64,000 bases of DNA from Acetobacteraceae bacterium (GCA_947475245.1 CANJLW010000001.1:224025-288024), one strand, 5' to 3'; positions 22,360-33,167 are shown, counted from the first letter of the stretch. Translations and numbers: made by a program. The notes: generated by a model from the letters alone, not told the origin.

Positions 22360-22671
22360 ATGATGGCAGTCGGCATTGGCCATTATCTCGTGGTGTCCGC
22401 GATCCTGCTGGTGCTCGGGATTTTCGGCATCTTTCTGAACCGGAAGAACGTCATCGTCATTCTGATGGCGATCGAGTTGATCCTGCTCGCGGTCAACCTG
22501 AACCTCGTGGCCTTCTCGGCGGCGCAGAACGATCTCGCCGGTCAGATACTCGCGATGCTGGTCTTGACCGTCGCGGCGGCCGAGGCGGCCATCGGTCTGG
22601 CTATCGTCGTGGTCTATTTCCGCAACCGCGGATCGATCCAGGTTGAAGACGTCAACCTGATGAAGGGCTGA
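22360..22671 (+). CDS. nuoK: NADH-quinone oxidoreductase subunit K
   Basis: Small proton-channel subunit of 103 residues with three membrane helices. The two conserved intramembrane Glu residues are present ([11 protein letters not shown] and [13 protein letters not shown]). Two adjacent Met codons start the protein; either may be used. It ends two bases before nuoL. Confidence 0.96.
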   Translation: MMAVGIGHYLVVSAILLVLGIFGIFLNRKNVIVILMAIELILLAVNLNLVAFSAAQNDLAGQILAMLVLTVAAAEAAIGLAIVVVYFRNRGSIQVEDVNLMKG

Positions 22672-22672
22672 C

Positions 22673-24601
22673 ATGATTTACGCTCTCGCCGTCTTCGCCC
22701 CGCTCGCGGGCGCGATCGTCTCGGGCCTCCTCGGCAAAACGATCGGGGATCGCGGCGCGATGTTCGCCTCGGTGCTCGGCATGGCCGTGGCCGCCGTCTG
22801 CGGACCGCTGGCGTTCTTTCAACTGACCATCGGCGGCGCTCATCCCGATGTCATTCATCTGGCGCCCTGGGTCGAGGCCGGGAAGTTCCATGTCGAATGG
22901 GCGCTGCGCTACGATCCGCTGTCGGCGGCGATGGTCGGCATGGTGTCGTTCGTGTCGATGCTGATCCATGTCTATTCGATCGGCTATATGTCGCACGACG
23001 CCACGCGCTGGCGCTTCTTCGCCTACCTGTCGCTGTTCACCTTCGCCATGCTGATGCTGGTGACGGCCGACAACCTGCTGCAACTGTTCTTCGGTTGGGA
23101 AGGCGTCGGCCTCTGCTCCTACCTGCTGATCGGCTACTGGTATGAAAAGCCGTCGGCCTGCGCCGCGGCGATCAAGGCCTTCGTCGTCAACCGCATCGCC
23201 GATCTGCCCTTCGCGGTCGGCCTCGCCTTGATCTTCTTCAAGTTCGGCTCCATCGAATTCGCCTCGATCTTCTCCGCCGTCGCGGCGCATCAGGCCGACA
23301 CCTACAGCGTGTTTGGTTGCACCTGGTCGGCGATCGAGGTGATCGGCTTCCTGCTGTTCATCGGCGCCATGGGCAAATCCGCGCAGCTTGGCCTGCATGT
23401 CTGGCTGCCGGACGCGATGGAAGGCCCGACCCCGGTTTCCGCGCTGATCCATGCCGCGACGATGGTCACCGCCGGCGTTTTCCTGATGGCGCGCATGTCG
23501 CCGCTGATGGAATTCGCGCCCTATGCGTTGAGCTTCGTGACATTCGTCGGCGCATCCACCGCGTTGTTCGCAGCGACGATCGGCTGCACGCAGACCGACA
23601 TCAAGCGCGTCATCGCCTATTCCACCTGCTCGCAGCTTGGCTACATGTTCGTTGCCGCCGGCGTCGGCGCGTATCAGGCTTCGGTGTTCCACCTGATCAC
23701 GCACGCTTTCTTCAAGGCGCTGCTGTTCCTGGGCGCCGGCTCGGTCATCCATGCGATGTCGGATGAACAGGACATGCGCAAGATGGGTGGGCTGGCCAAG
23801 CTGATCCCGGTCACCTGCACCGTCATGTGGATCGGCAATCTGGCGCTGGCCGGTATCCCGCCCTTTGCCGGCTTCTATTCCAAGGACGCGGTCGTCTCCG
23901 CTGCCTATGCCGCCCATACCGGCGTCGGCACATACGCCTTCGTCTGCACGCTGCTCGCGGCGTTCCTGACCGCCTTCTATTCCTGGCGCCTGCTGATCAT
24001 GACCTTCTACGGCAAGCCGCGCGCCGACCATCATACGATGGAACATGTGCACGAAAGCCCGTACGTCATGCTCGTGCCGCTGTTCGCGCTGTCGTTCGGG
24101 GCGGTCCTGTCCGGCTGGGCGTTGGAGGATTGGTTCGTCGGGCACGACTGGAAGCACTTCTGGCACGGCGCGATCTTCAACGGACCCGGCAACCATCTGA
24201 TGGACCACATCCATCATGTCCCGGGCTGGGTGGCGCACGCGCCGCTGGTGGTCGGGTTGCTGGGCATTGGGCTCGCCTACGTCATGTATATGTACAACCC
24301 GCTGCTGCCCGTTCGCCTCGCGGAGCGTTTCCGTCCGATCTACCTGCTGTTGCTGAACAAATGGTATTTCGACGAAATCTATAACGCGCTGATCGTGCGG
24401 CCGCTGATGTGCATCGCGCGGGGGCTGTGGCAGACCGGCGACGCAACGCTGATCGACGGCGTGCCGAATGCCCTTGCCAGCCTGACCGGCGGAAGTTCGC
24501 GCCAGATCGTGCGCATCCAGACGGGATCGCTGGCGGTTTATGCCTTTGTCATGCTGATCGGCGTCGTCGCGCTGATCGGCGTCTTCATGCTGGTCCGGTG
24601 A
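22673..24601 (+). CDS. nuoL: NADH-quinone oxidoreductase subunit L
   Basis: Largest antiporter-like proton-pumping subunit. 642 residues with many membrane helices. Signatures [55 protein letters not shown] and [16 protein letters not shown] contain the conserved Glu/Lys/His of the proton path. The C-terminal hydrophobic segment after a long amphipathic stretch (roughly residues 545-620) matches the lateral helix that clamps NuoM and NuoN. Confidence 0.96.
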   Translation: MIYALAVFAPLAGAIVSGLLGKTIGDRGAMFASVLGMAVAAVCGPLAFFQLTIGGAHPDVIHLAPWVEAGKFHVEWALRYDPLSAAMVGMVSFVSMLIHVYSIGYMSHDATRWRFFAYLSLFTFAMLMLVTADNLLQLFFGWEGVGLCSYLLIGYWYEKPSACAAAIKAFVVNRIADLPFAVGLALIFFKFGSIEFASIFSAVAAHQADTYSVFGCTWSAIEVIGFLLFIGAMGKSAQLGLHVWLPDAMEGPTPVSALIHAATMVTAGVFLMARMSPLMEFAPYALSFVTFVGASTALFAATIGCTQTDIKRVIAYSTCSQLGYMFVAAGVGAYQASVFHLITHAFFKALLFLGAGSVIHAMSDEQDMRKMGGLAKLIPVTCTVMWIGNLALAGIPPFAGFYSKDAVVSAAYAAHTGVGTYAFVCTLLAAFLTAFYSWRLLIMTFYGKPRADHHTMEHVHESPYVMLVPLFALSFGAVLSGWALEDWFVGHDWKHFWHGAIFNGPGNHLMDHIHHVPGWVAHAPLVVGLLGIGLAYVMYMYNPLLPVRLAERFRPIYLLLLNKWYFDEIYNALIVRPLMCIARGLWQTGDATLIDGVPNALASLTGGSSRQIVRIQTGSLAVYAFVMLIGVVALIGVFMLVR

Positions 24602-24606
24602 TCCCG

Positions 24607-26127
24607 ATGAATGCCGCTGGTTTTCCGATCCTTTCGCTTATCACCTGGCTGCCGCTCCTCGGCGGTCTCGTGATCCTGTCGGTCCGCGGCGATGAGGCGA
24701 CGGTCGCCTCCAACGCTCGTTGGACCGCGCTTTGGACCAGCCTGATCGTGCTGGTGCTGTCGCTCGTGCTCTGGGTAAAGTTCGACCCGACGGACGGCGG
24801 CTTCCAGTTCGTCGAAAGCCTCGCCTGGCTGCCGCAATACAAAGTCGGATACAAAATGGGCGTCGACGGCATTTCGGTGCTGTTCGTGCTGCTGTCCACC
24901 GTGCTGACGCCGCTGTGCATCCTGGCAAGCTGGGAAAGCATCCAGACTCGCGTGCGGGAGTTCATGATCTCGTTCCTGATCCTGGAAACGATGATGGTGG
25001 GCATGTTCTGCGCGCTGGATTTCATCGTCTTCTACATGTTCTTCGAAGCGGTGCTGATCCCGATGTATCTGATCATCGGGGTATGGGGCGGTCCGCGCCG
25101 CGTTTATGCGGCGGTGAAGTTCTTCCTCTACACGCTCACCGGCTCGGTCCTGATGCTGCTCGCGCTGCTGGCGATGTGGCTCTACGCCGGAACGACCGAC
25201 ATCCCCACGCTGATGGAGACGAAGTTCCCCGCGGGCATGCAGACCTGGCTGTTCCTGGCTTTCCTCGCCTCTTTCGCCGTGAAGGTGCCGATGTGGCCGG
25301 TGCATACCTGGCTGCCGGACGCCCACGTCGAGGCTCCGACCGCGGGCTCCGTCATCCTCGCCGGCGTGCTGTTGAAGATGGGTGGATACGGCTTCCTGCG
25401 CTTCTCCATCCCGATGCTGCCCGACGCGTCCGCCTATTTCGCGCCCTTCATGTTCACCATGTCGGTGATCGCGGTCATCTACACCTCCCTCGTCGCCCTG
25501 GCGCAGGAGGATATGAAGAAGCTGATCGCCTACTCCTCCGTCGCCCATATGGGCATCGTGACGATCGGTATGTTCACCTTTAACGAGCAAGGCATCCAGG
25601 GCGCGCTGTTCCAGATGCTGTCCCACGGGGTTGTCTCCGCCGCCTTGTTCCTTGTCGTCGGCGTGGTCTACGACCGCATCCACTCGCGCGAAATCGCGCG
25701 CTACGGCGGGCTGGCCGACCGCATGCCGGCCTATGCCTTCGTCTTCATGCTGTTCACCATGGCCTCGGTCGGCCTGCCGGGCACCGCGGGCTTCGTCGGG
25801 GAATTCCTGGTGATCGTGGGCGCGTTGCAGGTGAATTTCTGGGTCGCGATGCTGGGCGGCGCGGGCATGATCCTGGGCGCGGCCTATATGCTCTACCTCT
25901 ACCGCCGCGTGATGTTCGGACGCATCACGCGCGACGATCTGCTGCACATCATGGACCTCAGCCCGCGTGAATGGGCGGTGTTCGCGCCGCTGATCGTGCT
26001 GACGATGTGGATGGGCATCTACCCGTCCAGCTTCACCGGCTTTTGGGACGCAAGCGTCGCCGCCATGGTCAAGCACCATCTCGCCGCATTGGAATCGACC
26101 GTGAAGCTCGCAGGGATCGCGCACTGA
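24607..26127 (+). CDS. nuoM: NADH-quinone oxidoreductase subunit M
   Basis: Antiporter-like proton-pumping subunit of 506 residues. Visible signatures are [21 protein letters not shown] (conserved Glu), [34 protein letters not shown] and [13 protein letters not shown]. The start is the ATG at 24607, six bases after the nuoL stop; the frame is open upstream inside nuoL but that extension is not family sequence. TGATG overlap with nuoN. Confidence 0.96.
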   Translation: MNAAGFPILSLITWLPLLGGLVILSVRGDEATVASNARWTALWTSLIVLVLSLVLWVKFDPTDGGFQFVESLAWLPQYKVGYKMGVDGISVLFVLLSTVLTPLCILASWESIQTRVREFMISFLILETMMVGMFCALDFIVFYMFFEAVLIPMYLIIGVWGGPRRVYAAVKFFLYTLTGSVLMLLALLAMWLYAGTTDIPTLMETKFPAGMQTWLFLAFLASFAVKVPMWPVHTWLPDAHVEAPTAGSVILAGVLLKMGGYGFLRFSIPMLPDASAYFAPFMFTMSVIAVIYTSLVALAQEDMKKLIAYSSVAHMGIVTIGMFTFNEQGIQGALFQMLSHGVVSAALFLVVGVVYDRIHSREIARYGGLADRMPAYAFVFMLFTMASVGLPGTAGFVGEFLVIVGALQVNFWVAMLGGAGMILGAAYMLYLYRRVMFGRITRDDLLHIMDLSPREWAVFAPLIVLTMWMGIYPSSFTGFWDASVAAMVKHHLAALESTVKLAGIAH

Positions 26128-27548
26128 TGAACTGGATATTGGCCCTGCCCGAGATCGTCCTGGCCTGTATTGGCATGGCGATCCTGGTCTTCGGCGTGCT
26201 GCGCAAGCAGGACGAAACGCAGCTTTGCACCATGTTCACGATCGGCGGCTTCCTGATCGCGGGCCTGCTGGTGATCAGCGGCGCCGGCGGTTCCGGCTAT
26301 CACGGCCAGTTCGTCGCCGACTCCTTCGCCGCGTTCAACAAGATCCTGATCCTGATCGGCGGCGCGCTGACCGCCGTGCTGGCGCTGGATTGGAACCGCA
26401 AGGAAGGCATCGGCCGGTTCGAATTCCCGGTTTTGATGCTGTTCGCGACCGTCGGCATGATGATCATGACCTCGTCGTCGAACCTCATGACGATGTATCT
26501 CGGTCTGGAACTGCAATCCCTGGCGCTCTACGTCCTCGCGGCCTTCGCCCGCGACGACGTGCGATCGTCCGAGGCCGGTCTGAAGTATTTCGTGCTCAGC
26601 AGCCTTGCCTCCGGCCTGCTGCTCTATGGCGTATCGCTGGTCTACGGCTTCTCCGGCACGATGGACTTCAACCAGTTGAGCGCGATGCTCACCGCGCCGT
26701 CCGATGCCTCGCCGGGCCTGATCGTCGGCGTGGTGTTCGTGCTGGTCGGGCTGGCGTTCAAGGTATCCGCCGTGCCGTTCCATATGTGGACGCCGGATGT
26801 CTACGAAGGCGCGCCGACCCCGGTGACGGTGTTCTTCGCCTCCGCCCCCAAGGTCGCGGCGATGGCCCTGCTGCTGCGCGTCATGGCCACCCCGTTCGGC
26901 CATCTGCTGGTAAGCTGGCAGAGCCTGATCGTCATCATGGCGATCTGCTCCATGGTCCTGGGCGCGCTGGCCGCGATCGGGCAGACCAACATCAAGCGAC
27001 TGATGGCCTATTCCTCCATCGGTCACATGGGCTACGCGCTCGCCGGCCTCGCGGTCGGCACGTCCGAAGGCGTGCGCGGCGTGCTGGTCTATATGGCCAT
27101 CTACGCCGCGATGACGATCGGCACCTTCGGCTGCATCCTCGCCATGCGGCGGCAGGGCAAGTCGGTGGAGAAAATTTCAGACCTTTCCGGGCTGTCGTCG
27201 AACGATCCCGCGCTGGCGTTGGCGCTGGCTGTGTTCATGTTCAGCCTCGCCGGTATCCCGCTGATGTCGGGCTTCTTCGCCAAGCTCTACATCTTCCTGG
27301 CGGCGGTGCAGGGCGGGTTGTGGACGCTGGCCGTGGTCGGCGTGCTGACCAGTGTCGTGGGCGCGTTCTACTACATCCGCATCATCAAGGTGATGTACTT
27401 CGACCAGCCCGGGGAAGCCTTCGATCCTCGCCCCGCCGGACTGTCAGTGGTGGTCGCGGCGACAGGCTTGTTCACCGCGTTCTTCTTCCTGTTCCCGGCC
27501 CCGGTTGTCGATGCGGCCCAGGTCGCCGCAAAGGTCATCTTCCGCTAA
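26127..27548 (+). CDS. nuoN: NADH-quinone oxidoreductase subunit N
   Basis: Antiporter-like proton-pumping subunit of 473 residues, last gene of the nuo operon. Conserved elements are LMTMYLGLELQSLALYVLAAF (Glu), AFKVSAVPFHMWTPDVYEGAPTPVTVFFASAPKVAA and IKRLMAYSSIGHMGYAL. The ATG overlaps the nuoM stop by one base. In many relatives nuoN is followed by birA and coaX; here a strong terminator follows instead, and the neighbour is an unrelated minus-strand gene. Confidence 0.96.
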   Translation: MNWILALPEIVLACIGMAILVFGVLRKQDETQLCTMFTIGGFLIAGLLVISGAGGSGYHGQFVADSFAAFNKILILIGGALTAVLALDWNRKEGIGRFEFPVLMLFATVGMMIMTSSSNLMTMYLGLELQSLALYVLAAFARDDVRSSEAGLKYFVLSSLASGLLLYGVSLVYGFSGTMDFNQLSAMLTAPSDASPGLIVGVVFVLVGLAFKVSAVPFHMWTPDVYEGAPTPVTVFFASAPKVAAMALLLRVMATPFGHLLVSWQSLIVIMAICSMVLGALAAIGQTNIKRLMAYSSIGHMGYALAGLAVGTSEGVRGVLVYMAIYAAMTIGTFGCILAMRRQGKSVEKISDLSGLSSNDPALALALAVFMFSLAGIPLMSGFFAKLYIFLAAVQGGLWTLAVVGVLTSVVGAFYYIRIIKVMYFDQPGEAFDPRPAGLSVVVAATGLFTAFFFLFPAPVVDAAQVAAKVIFR

Positions 27549-27563
27549 ACTCGACCGCGCAAC

Positions 27564-27600
27564 AAAAAGCCCGCCGAACACACCGTTCGGCGGGCTTTTT
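27564..27600. terminator. Bidirectional terminator between nuoN and the FkbH-like gene
   Basis: Perfect 16-bp stem (27564-27579 with 27585-27600) around loop ACACC: five As and GCCCGCCGAAC on one arm, GTTCGGCGGGC and Ts on the other. The A/T ends give a U-tract on both strands, so it can end both convergent transcripts. Confidence 0.92.
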
Positions 27601-27608
27601 TGTGCCGC

Positions 27609-29423
27609 TCAGCCCTCCGCGATGTAGGTCACGAGGGCCGGCGCATCACCGCCCAGTTCCCGCACGAAGAACGCATCCCCATCCGCCGCGAAGCCCATGC
27701 GGGGATACAAATCCGCCACCACGCCGTTCTTCGCCGTCGGCTGATATTCGCCCTTCAGCCGCTTCACGCCCATGCCTTCCGCGACATCGATCAGACCATT
27801 CAGGATGAACTCCTCCGCCGAACGGGAGAAGATGCGGCAGCTCATGAGCCAGCTGTCGATCCGCAGCGTGTCGTCTTCCTTGAACGCGATCAGGGTGGAT
27901 GTCAGCCCATGGTCGCCGAACTTGTCGGCCAGACGAAAGGCCAGCACCACGGCGTCGTTCCGATCCAGGAACTCGCGAATTTTGCCCTCGGGATAGCGCC
28001 GGTTCGTAACGTTGAACTGGTTGGTCTTGACCTCCAACTGCGCAACGCGGGCAATATCGGCTTCGTCGGGGCGGCCAAGCCGAGCGCGCATGTCGAGGCC
28101 GGCGAGGTAGCCGCCGATGTCGGTGGCATTCGCCTGTTCCGCCAGCGCCGCCGACCGTGCCGCATACGCCGCTGCTCGGCCTAAGTCTTCCTGCGTGTAA
28201 TGCGGCAGGTCGAGCCAGTGCCCCTCGTCGAACAATTCGATGAATTTGGCGGGGTCGGTGCCCATGTGGACGACCGCGACCTCCGGCAGTTCCTGACGCA
28301 CCAGGTCGCATTCGGCCGGGTTGTCGTCGCAGAACACGAAGCTGTCGATGCCGACGTTCAGTTCCTTGGCGATCTTGCGCAGACCGCCCGCCTTGTCGTT
28401 CCAGGAGCATTCGAACGCGGCGAAGTCGGAGCGTTTCAGCGCGGAACTGCCGTGCGTTAGGCCGAGTTCGGCGATTTCCGGCGCATTCTTGGAGCAGACC
28501 GCAAGGATGATCCCGCGTTCGCCCAACGCCTTGATATAGCGCTGCCATTCCTCGAACGCTTCGCCGGCTGGGGAGGCGGAGCCAAGCACGATGCCTTCAA
28601 CGCCGTCATCGCCGATGACGCCGCCCCACAGCGTATTGTCGAGGTCGAGCACCAGAACCTTTTTGGCGCGCGCGTTCGCCGCCCGCCATGCGGCGCGGAA
28701 GCTGGGCAGATAGTCGGGCAGCCACTTCTGATCGAAGTCCAGCTTGGCGGAGTAGTAGAACTTGCTGGGGGTAAAGCGGCGGGAGCCAAGCTCGTTGGCC
28801 AGGGACTCCATGTCGACGAAGGTGACGATGCCGCTGCCGGCTTCCAGCAGCTTTTCGTTCAGTCGGCGGATCTGATTGGCCGGGGCGGCGGGGGCGAGGC
28901 GTTCGGCCACGCCGCAATAGCGCTGCGACGGCGGCACCAGCATGTGCTGGATGATTTTCGCGCCCTTGCCGGCAAGCTGCGCCCAGATGCCGCGGAACAG
29001 CCCGACTTTGGAGTCCAGGGCCTTATCGACGTCCTCCGCCGACAGGCCGATCGGCATCGGGGCGACCAGGTCGCGCCAATGCGTGGCGATCACCACCAGT
29101 TCCGGCGCAAAAGCATGCAGCGGGGAGGAGGGGTTCAGCACCTCCTGCACATAGGACCCATAGGGCGCCTGATAGGTGATGGGGAACACGCCTTCCTGCA
29201 CGACGGCGCAGGCGACCGCGCGGGTCAGGTAGTCGATGGTCACCGCGCCCAGCACGGCGATACGCTGGGTCGGGGTGTTCGGCGGCAGCAGCGTCAGATC
29301 GGCGGCGGCTTCGGCGATAGCGTCCCCGGTCTGGAAGATCGTCGGCAGCGTCGGTGCCTTGTTATTGAAGCCCTGGCGCAGGCCCGCGAGAAAAGCGGCT
29401 GGGGTGTTGGGGCGGTCGAGCAT
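27609..29423 (-). CDS. FkbH-like HAD-superfamily (subfamily IIIC) protein
   Basis: 604 residues. Members of the FkbH family take a three-carbon unit (1,3-bisphosphoglycerate in the known glyceryl cases), dephosphorylate it and load it onto an acyl carrier protein thiol. Seen here: an N-terminal SGNH-like region (about 1-245), the HAD core with nucleophile motif Asp260-Leu-Asp262 (VLDLDNTLWGGVIGDDG), AVCSKN and FVFCDDNPAECDLV, then a GNAT-like C-terminal part (about 450-604) with TNQFNVTNRRY and SCRIFSRSAEEFIL, a conserved block of this family. A stand-alone ACP gene lies 3.7 kb away in the same region. It is divergent from the 29585-33149 operon. The unit loaded is not predictable from sequence alone. 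Confidence 0.88.
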   Translation of the reverse strand: MLDRPNTPAAFLAGLRQGFNNKAPTLPTIFQTGDAIAEAAADLTLLPPNTPTQRIAVLGAVTIDYLTRAVACAVVQEGVFPITYQAPYGSYVQEVLNPSSPLHAFAPELVVIATHWRDLVAPMPIGLSAEDVDKALDSKVGLFRGIWAQLAGKGAKIIQHMLVPPSQRYCGVAERLAPAAPANQIRRLNEKLLEAGSGIVTFVDMESLANELGSRRFTPSKFYYSAKLDFDQKWLPDYLPSFRAAWRAANARAKKVLVLDLDNTLWGGVIGDDGVEGIVLGSASPAGEAFEEWQRYIKALGERGIILAVCSKNAPEIAELGLTHGSSALKRSDFAAFECSWNDKAGGLRKIAKELNVGIDSFVFCDDNPAECDLVRQELPEVAVVHMGTDPAKFIELFDEGHWLDLPHYTQEDLGRAAAYAARSAALAEQANATDIGGYLAGLDMRARLGRPDEADIARVAQLEVKTNQFNVTNRRYPEGKIREFLDRNDAVVLAFRLADKFGDHGLTSTLIAFKEDDTLRIDSWLMSCRIFSRSAEEFILNGLIDVAEGMGVKRLKGEYQPTAKNGVVADLYPRMGFAADGDAFFVRELGGDAPALVTYIAEG

Positions 29424-29584
29424 TCGGATAGGTCCCTTCCAGTGCGACGGTTTCGCCTTTTAGCCGAATTCACAGCGAAGGCGGACGATTTTTCGCGGAC
29501 ATTCGATTGCTGGGAAAAGCGTGGCAAGGTCTGTATATCGGGGGGGCTTGCCGCCTTGTTCAGTACGGGAAATCGCTCGCCATC

Positions 29585-30739
29585 ATGAGTACCGTGGATA
29601 CGACGTCCCGTCCGGACGGTTTCGCGCTGCCGGAAAGCTTGCTGGCGTTCGAAAGCATCGGCGACAACTGCGAACTGGGTTTGGTGCAGCGGCGCGCGGG
29701 CGTGGAGCCCATGGGCCTGTTCCGGTTCGTCGGCGCGCCGTTGACGCATCTGCTGCGCGCGATGCGGGCGGATTTCGCGGGCATGGAGAAGCCGGAAAAC
29801 GTCAAGGTTTTGCTTGAGCATGGCGAATACATGATCAAGCTGACGAAGTACGATTTCGTCTACCACGCCTTCGTAAAGCCGGGGGAAATCGATCCGGCCG
29901 TTCTGCACAAGTTGGAATGCCGCAAACTGCGTGCCCTGATCGCGAAGTTTCGCGGCGATATGCAATCCGGCGAGAAGGTCTTCGTCTTTCGCCAGAACGA
30001 ACCGCTTTTGGCCAATCATCTGGTCGATCTGCGCGTGGCCCTGGCGGCATACGGGCGTTCAGTACTGCTCTGGGTGCAGGAAGGGCGGCAGGATCATCCG
30101 CCCGGCACGGTGGAGGTGATCGACGATACCCTGATGGTCGGTTACGTGCGCCGCCTGGCCTTGCGCCAAAGCGTGCCGGACCTCGATTACGACTCCTGGA
30201 TCGACGTGCTGCGCCTTGCGCACGAGCTTCGGCCGGATAAGCGGGGCGCGCAGGCCGCTCCCAGGCCGGCGGTCGGGTTGGAACCCGCTCCGAAACATAC
30301 ACTGACCTTCGGCGTGGACGGAAACGCCGAACCCGCCATGGGCTACGGCTGGTCGGCACCGGAAAACGGCTTCACCTGGGCGATTGAGGACAAAAGCCTG
30401 CTGACCCTCGCCGAACTGCCCCCGGCGGAGGATTACTGGCTGGAACTCGACGTTATCCCGTATGAGGCGCCGCCCGCGATCCCCGCGCAGCGTCTGACCA
30501 TCGCGGTGAACGGCGAAACCGTGCAGACCTACGACCGTCTGGCGCGGGGCGTGGTGGCCTGCACCATACCGGGGGCGTTGATCCGCGGGCGGCCGTCGAT
30601 TGAAATCCGCCTCGATCATCCCGACGCGGCGAGCCCGAGCGTGGTGGCGGAGGTCGATGACGAACGGCGCCTTGCGATTGCCTTCCGCTGGGTAACATTG
30701 ACCTGTATCGGCCTGCTTACCGAACGCAGCCGGATATGA
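29585..30739 (+). CDS. Two-domain protein of unknown function (ESIGDNCE-type N-domain plus GWS-E-W C-domain)
   Basis: 384 residues, start at the ATG at 29585. The N-terminal domain (about 18-215) opens with FESIGDNCELGLVQRRAG and LGLFRF-like GLFRFVG, a signature I associate with proteins encoded in polysaccharide loci but with no established reaction. The C-terminal domain (about 239-371) has TFGVDGN, GYGWSAPENGFTW, AQRLTI, IRLDHPD, PSVVAEVDDERRLAIAF. The same blocks occur in the same order in residues 1-135 of the protein at 34342-35652. No signal peptide or membrane helix. First gene of a three-gene operon with 4-base overlaps (ATGA). Function unassigned; a sugar-recognition role for the C-domain is inference. 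Confidence 0.75.
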   Translation: MSTVDTTSRPDGFALPESLLAFESIGDNCELGLVQRRAGVEPMGLFRFVGAPLTHLLRAMRADFAGMEKPENVKVLLEHGEYMIKLTKYDFVYHAFVKPGEIDPAVLHKLECRKLRALIAKFRGDMQSGEKVFVFRQNEPLLANHLVDLRVALAAYGRSVLLWVQEGRQDHPPGTVEVIDDTLMVGYVRRLALRQSVPDLDYDSWIDVLRLAHELRPDKRGAQAAPRPAVGLEPAPKHTLTFGVDGNAEPAMGYGWSAPENGFTWAIEDKSLLTLAELPPAEDYWLELDVIPYEAPPAIPAQRLTIAVNGETVQTYDRLARGVVACTIPGALIRGRPSIEIRLDHPDAASPSVVAEVDDERRLAIAFRWVTLTCIGLLTERSRI

Positions 30740-32055
30740 GCGCGGGCGTATCGGGTCAGCCAGGCTTTCCCAACCGGCTGCGGCGCTATAGCTGGGCACC
30801 GGACCTTTGGTTACAGACGGCGCGGGTCGATGCGCGTAGTACCGGATTGATCACGGTCGGATGTCCGGTCGATTTTCATGCGATCCGCGTGGGGTTTGCC
30901 AATGTACGCGCCGAACCCTTCGGGGTTGCGCGGGTGATCGCGCGCCCATCCGCCGGATGGGCGGATCATTTCAATCCCGCGGGGCAGGGAGCCTGGACGC
31001 CTCTGACCTTCGCGGCAAACGGAGCGGATGTCGATCGGATCGCCACGCGCCCCGGCGCGCCGACGGCGATCTCGGTGGCGGGCAACGCCGTCGATCCGTT
31101 AACCGGACTCGCCGACATCCCCGTCTGGACCTGGACCGACTGGACACCGCTGCTCGGCATTGCCTCGCCGACCGATCCCGACGGCCATCGCGTCGCGATG
31201 TTACGGTATCTGCTGGAACCCGGAGTCGTTACCTTCGCCAACGGACAGTTCGGCGGATATACCGGCGTCGCCGATCTGCATCGTGGGTATGACCATGCGA
31301 TTGCGGGTTATGGCACCGTGGACCGGGTCAGCACGCCGGCTCCGAACGACATCGTGCCGGAAATCGCGCGGGTGAATAACCCCGTCAACGGTTCGGCGAT
31401 CGCCTGCGTTCAGTTCGCCACGCGGGACGCCTGCATCGTCGGATTGTCGGTGGGTGACAGCCACCACATGGGCGTGTCGACGACGGCGTCGTTCACCAAT
31501 TACCTGTTGCGGGCCACGGTCGAACTCGGCGGTCGGCATAAGGGCGCGATCCCCTTCGGCATGGTGAATGCCGCCGTGGGCGGTCAGGCATCGGATGCGT
31601 TCTTCGCCTGTCTCGACGCATTGCTGCCGGCGATCCGGCCCACCTACGTCGTGCTGCCGGGCTGGTCGTATAACGACGCCACCGACGGCGTACCCGCCGA
31701 TGCCGCCGCGGTGGCGTTGTTCCTGGCACGCTTGATCAAGGCGGCGGATGCCTGCGTTCTGGCCGGCGCGCTGCCGATCTTTCTGACTCCGATCCCGCGC
31801 AATGCGGAGAACATGACTCCCGTGCAGATGGAAGGCTGGCGAATGGCGCGCGACACGATCCTGGGCATGCGGCAGTCCGGCGCGCTCGTCCTTGACGCCG
31901 GTGCGCTGCTGGGCAACCAGCGCGACGGCGTGCTGGACGGTACCTATATGCCGGAGTTCACCAACGATCAGGTCCATCCCAACGACGCCGGTCACGCGCG
32001 CATCGCCTCGGCCTTGCTGGTGCCGGCGATCGAGACTCTGATCGGCGCGCAATGA
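30736..32055 (+). CDS. SGNH/GDSL-type hydrolase
   Basis: 439 residues. The SGNH blocks sit in the C-terminal half: Ser242 in SVGDSHHMG (block I), Gly in NAAVGGQAS, Asn313 in GWSYND (block III) and Asp411/His414 in NDQVHPND (block V). These residues match a serine esterase or acyl-transferase-type carbohydrate deacylase. The N-terminal half (about 1-225) resembles no domain I can name. No signal peptide is visible, so the enzyme is probably cytoplasmic. ATG overlaps the preceding stop and its own stop overlaps the next start, so it is co-translated with its neighbours. Likely trims or transfers an acyl group on a glycan; substrate unknown. Confidence 0.82.
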   Translation: MSAGVSGQPGFPNRLRRYSWAPDLWLQTARVDARSTGLITVGCPVDFHAIRVGFANVRAEPFGVARVIARPSAGWADHFNPAGQGAWTPLTFAANGADVDRIATRPGAPTAISVAGNAVDPLTGLADIPVWTWTDWTPLLGIASPTDPDGHRVAMLRYLLEPGVVTFANGQFGGYTGVADLHRGYDHAIAGYGTVDRVSTPAPNDIVPEIARVNNPVNGSAIACVQFATRDACIVGLSVGDSHHMGVSTTASFTNYLLRATVELGGRHKGAIPFGMVNAAVGGQASDAFFACLDALLPAIRPTYVVLPGWSYNDATDGVPADAAAVALFLARLIKAADACVLAGALPIFLTPIPRNAENMTPVQMEGWRMARDTILGMRQSGALVLDAGALLGNQRDGVLDGTYMPEFTNDQVHPNDAGHARIASALLVPAIETLIGAQ

Positions 32056-33149
32056 TGGTCGGTCGTCTGGCAATCTGCGCGATCTTCAAGAATGAGGCGC
32101 GCTATCTCCTCGAATGGATCGCCTGGCACCGGGTGATCGGGTTCGACCACATCGTGCTGTACGACAATGGCAGCGACGACGGCGGGGCGGACATCGTCCG
32201 GCAATCCGCATTCGCCGATCACGTCACGATCGTCGATTGGCCGGAACGTCCCGGTCAGTTGTCCGCCTATCGCCACTTCGTGCAGACCCACGCCCGGACC
32301 TGGGAGTGGGTTGCGTTTATCGACATTGATGAGTTCCTGGTGCCGCTGCGCGACACCGGAATACGGCGGATGATCGAACGGCTGTCGGCGTTTTCGGTCA
32401 TTCTGGTGCAGGGGCGGGTCTTCGGCCCGTCGGGCTGGGTGGAGCGTCCCGAAGGGCTGGTGCTTGAAGCCTATACGATGCGCATGCCGGATGACGCGCA
32501 TGCCAATCGGCGCGTGAAATCGATCGTCAAAACCGTCGATCTGCTTGGCGTGCGGGAGAATCCGCACGAGTTTCGCGTGAAAGGACCGGCGTGCAACACC
32601 AGGGGGGAATTGGCGCCGAACATCGCCATCCAACCCACGGAGTGCCACGTCGATCTGGTGGTTAATCACTATCAGACCCGATCCCACGCCGACTGGGCGG
32701 AAAAGGTCGCGCGCGGCAGCGCGACGTCCAGCATCGTCGACGACCCCGCCTATCCCCTGGAACTGATCGACCACTTCGTCGCGCAGGCGACCGAGCACGA
32801 CACGTCGGTGCAGCCTTTATTGCCGATCGTGCGCGCTGCGTTGGGCCTGCACGCCGAGGCGGAGGTCCCTGCCGTCGCGGATACGGAGGAGGAAGCGGAC
32901 GGGGAATGGTTCGCCGAGAGCGACGACGTCTGGCTGCACACAACGGGAATGGCGATGGTCTGTCGCGATGTGTCCCGCAAAGGCGGAATGGCCGGCGGGC
33001 CATGGTACGCCGCGTTGCGAGGCGAAGCGGCGGGCTTGCTCGACCCGACCTATTTGCTGGATGAAGACGGGCGGATTTTCGATTTCCCGTCCGCGCGGGA
33101 AGCCTGTTCGGCGTGCGATGTCGAGCTTGCCGCGCTGCGGGAGGCCTGA
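32052..33149 (+). CDS. Glycosyltransferase, GT92/Glyco_tranf_2_4-like
   Basis: 365 residues. The N-terminal third has the family pattern: AICAIFKNEARYLLEWIAWHRVIGFDHIVLYDNGSDDG, then the metal/nucleotide-sugar motif Asp91-Ile-Asp93 in WVAFIDIDEFLVP, and the block RVKSIVKT...HEFRVKG with the HYQTRSHADWAEKVARGS segment, all typical of this GT-A-like family. The C-terminal 70 residues are acidic and variable. It is the last gene of the 29585-33149 operon and converges on the ACP gene. Donor and acceptor sugars cannot be inferred. Confidence 0.85.
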   Translation: MMVGRLAICAIFKNEARYLLEWIAWHRVIGFDHIVLYDNGSDDGGADIVRQSAFADHVTIVDWPERPGQLSAYRHFVQTHARTWEWVAFIDIDEFLVPLRDTGIRRMIERLSAFSVILVQGRVFGPSGWVERPEGLVLEAYTMRMPDDAHANRRVKSIVKTVDLLGVRENPHEFRVKGPACNTRGELAPNIAIQPTECHVDLVVNHYQTRSHADWAEKVARGSATSSIVDDPAYPLELIDHFVAQATEHDTSVQPLLPIVRAALGLHAEAEVPAVADTEEEADGEWFAESDDVWLHTTGMAMVCRDVSRKGGMAGGPWYAALRGEAAGLLDPTYLLDEDGRIFDFPSAREACSACDVELAALREA

Positions 33150-33167
33150 TCGGCCCCCCGCGCCGGA

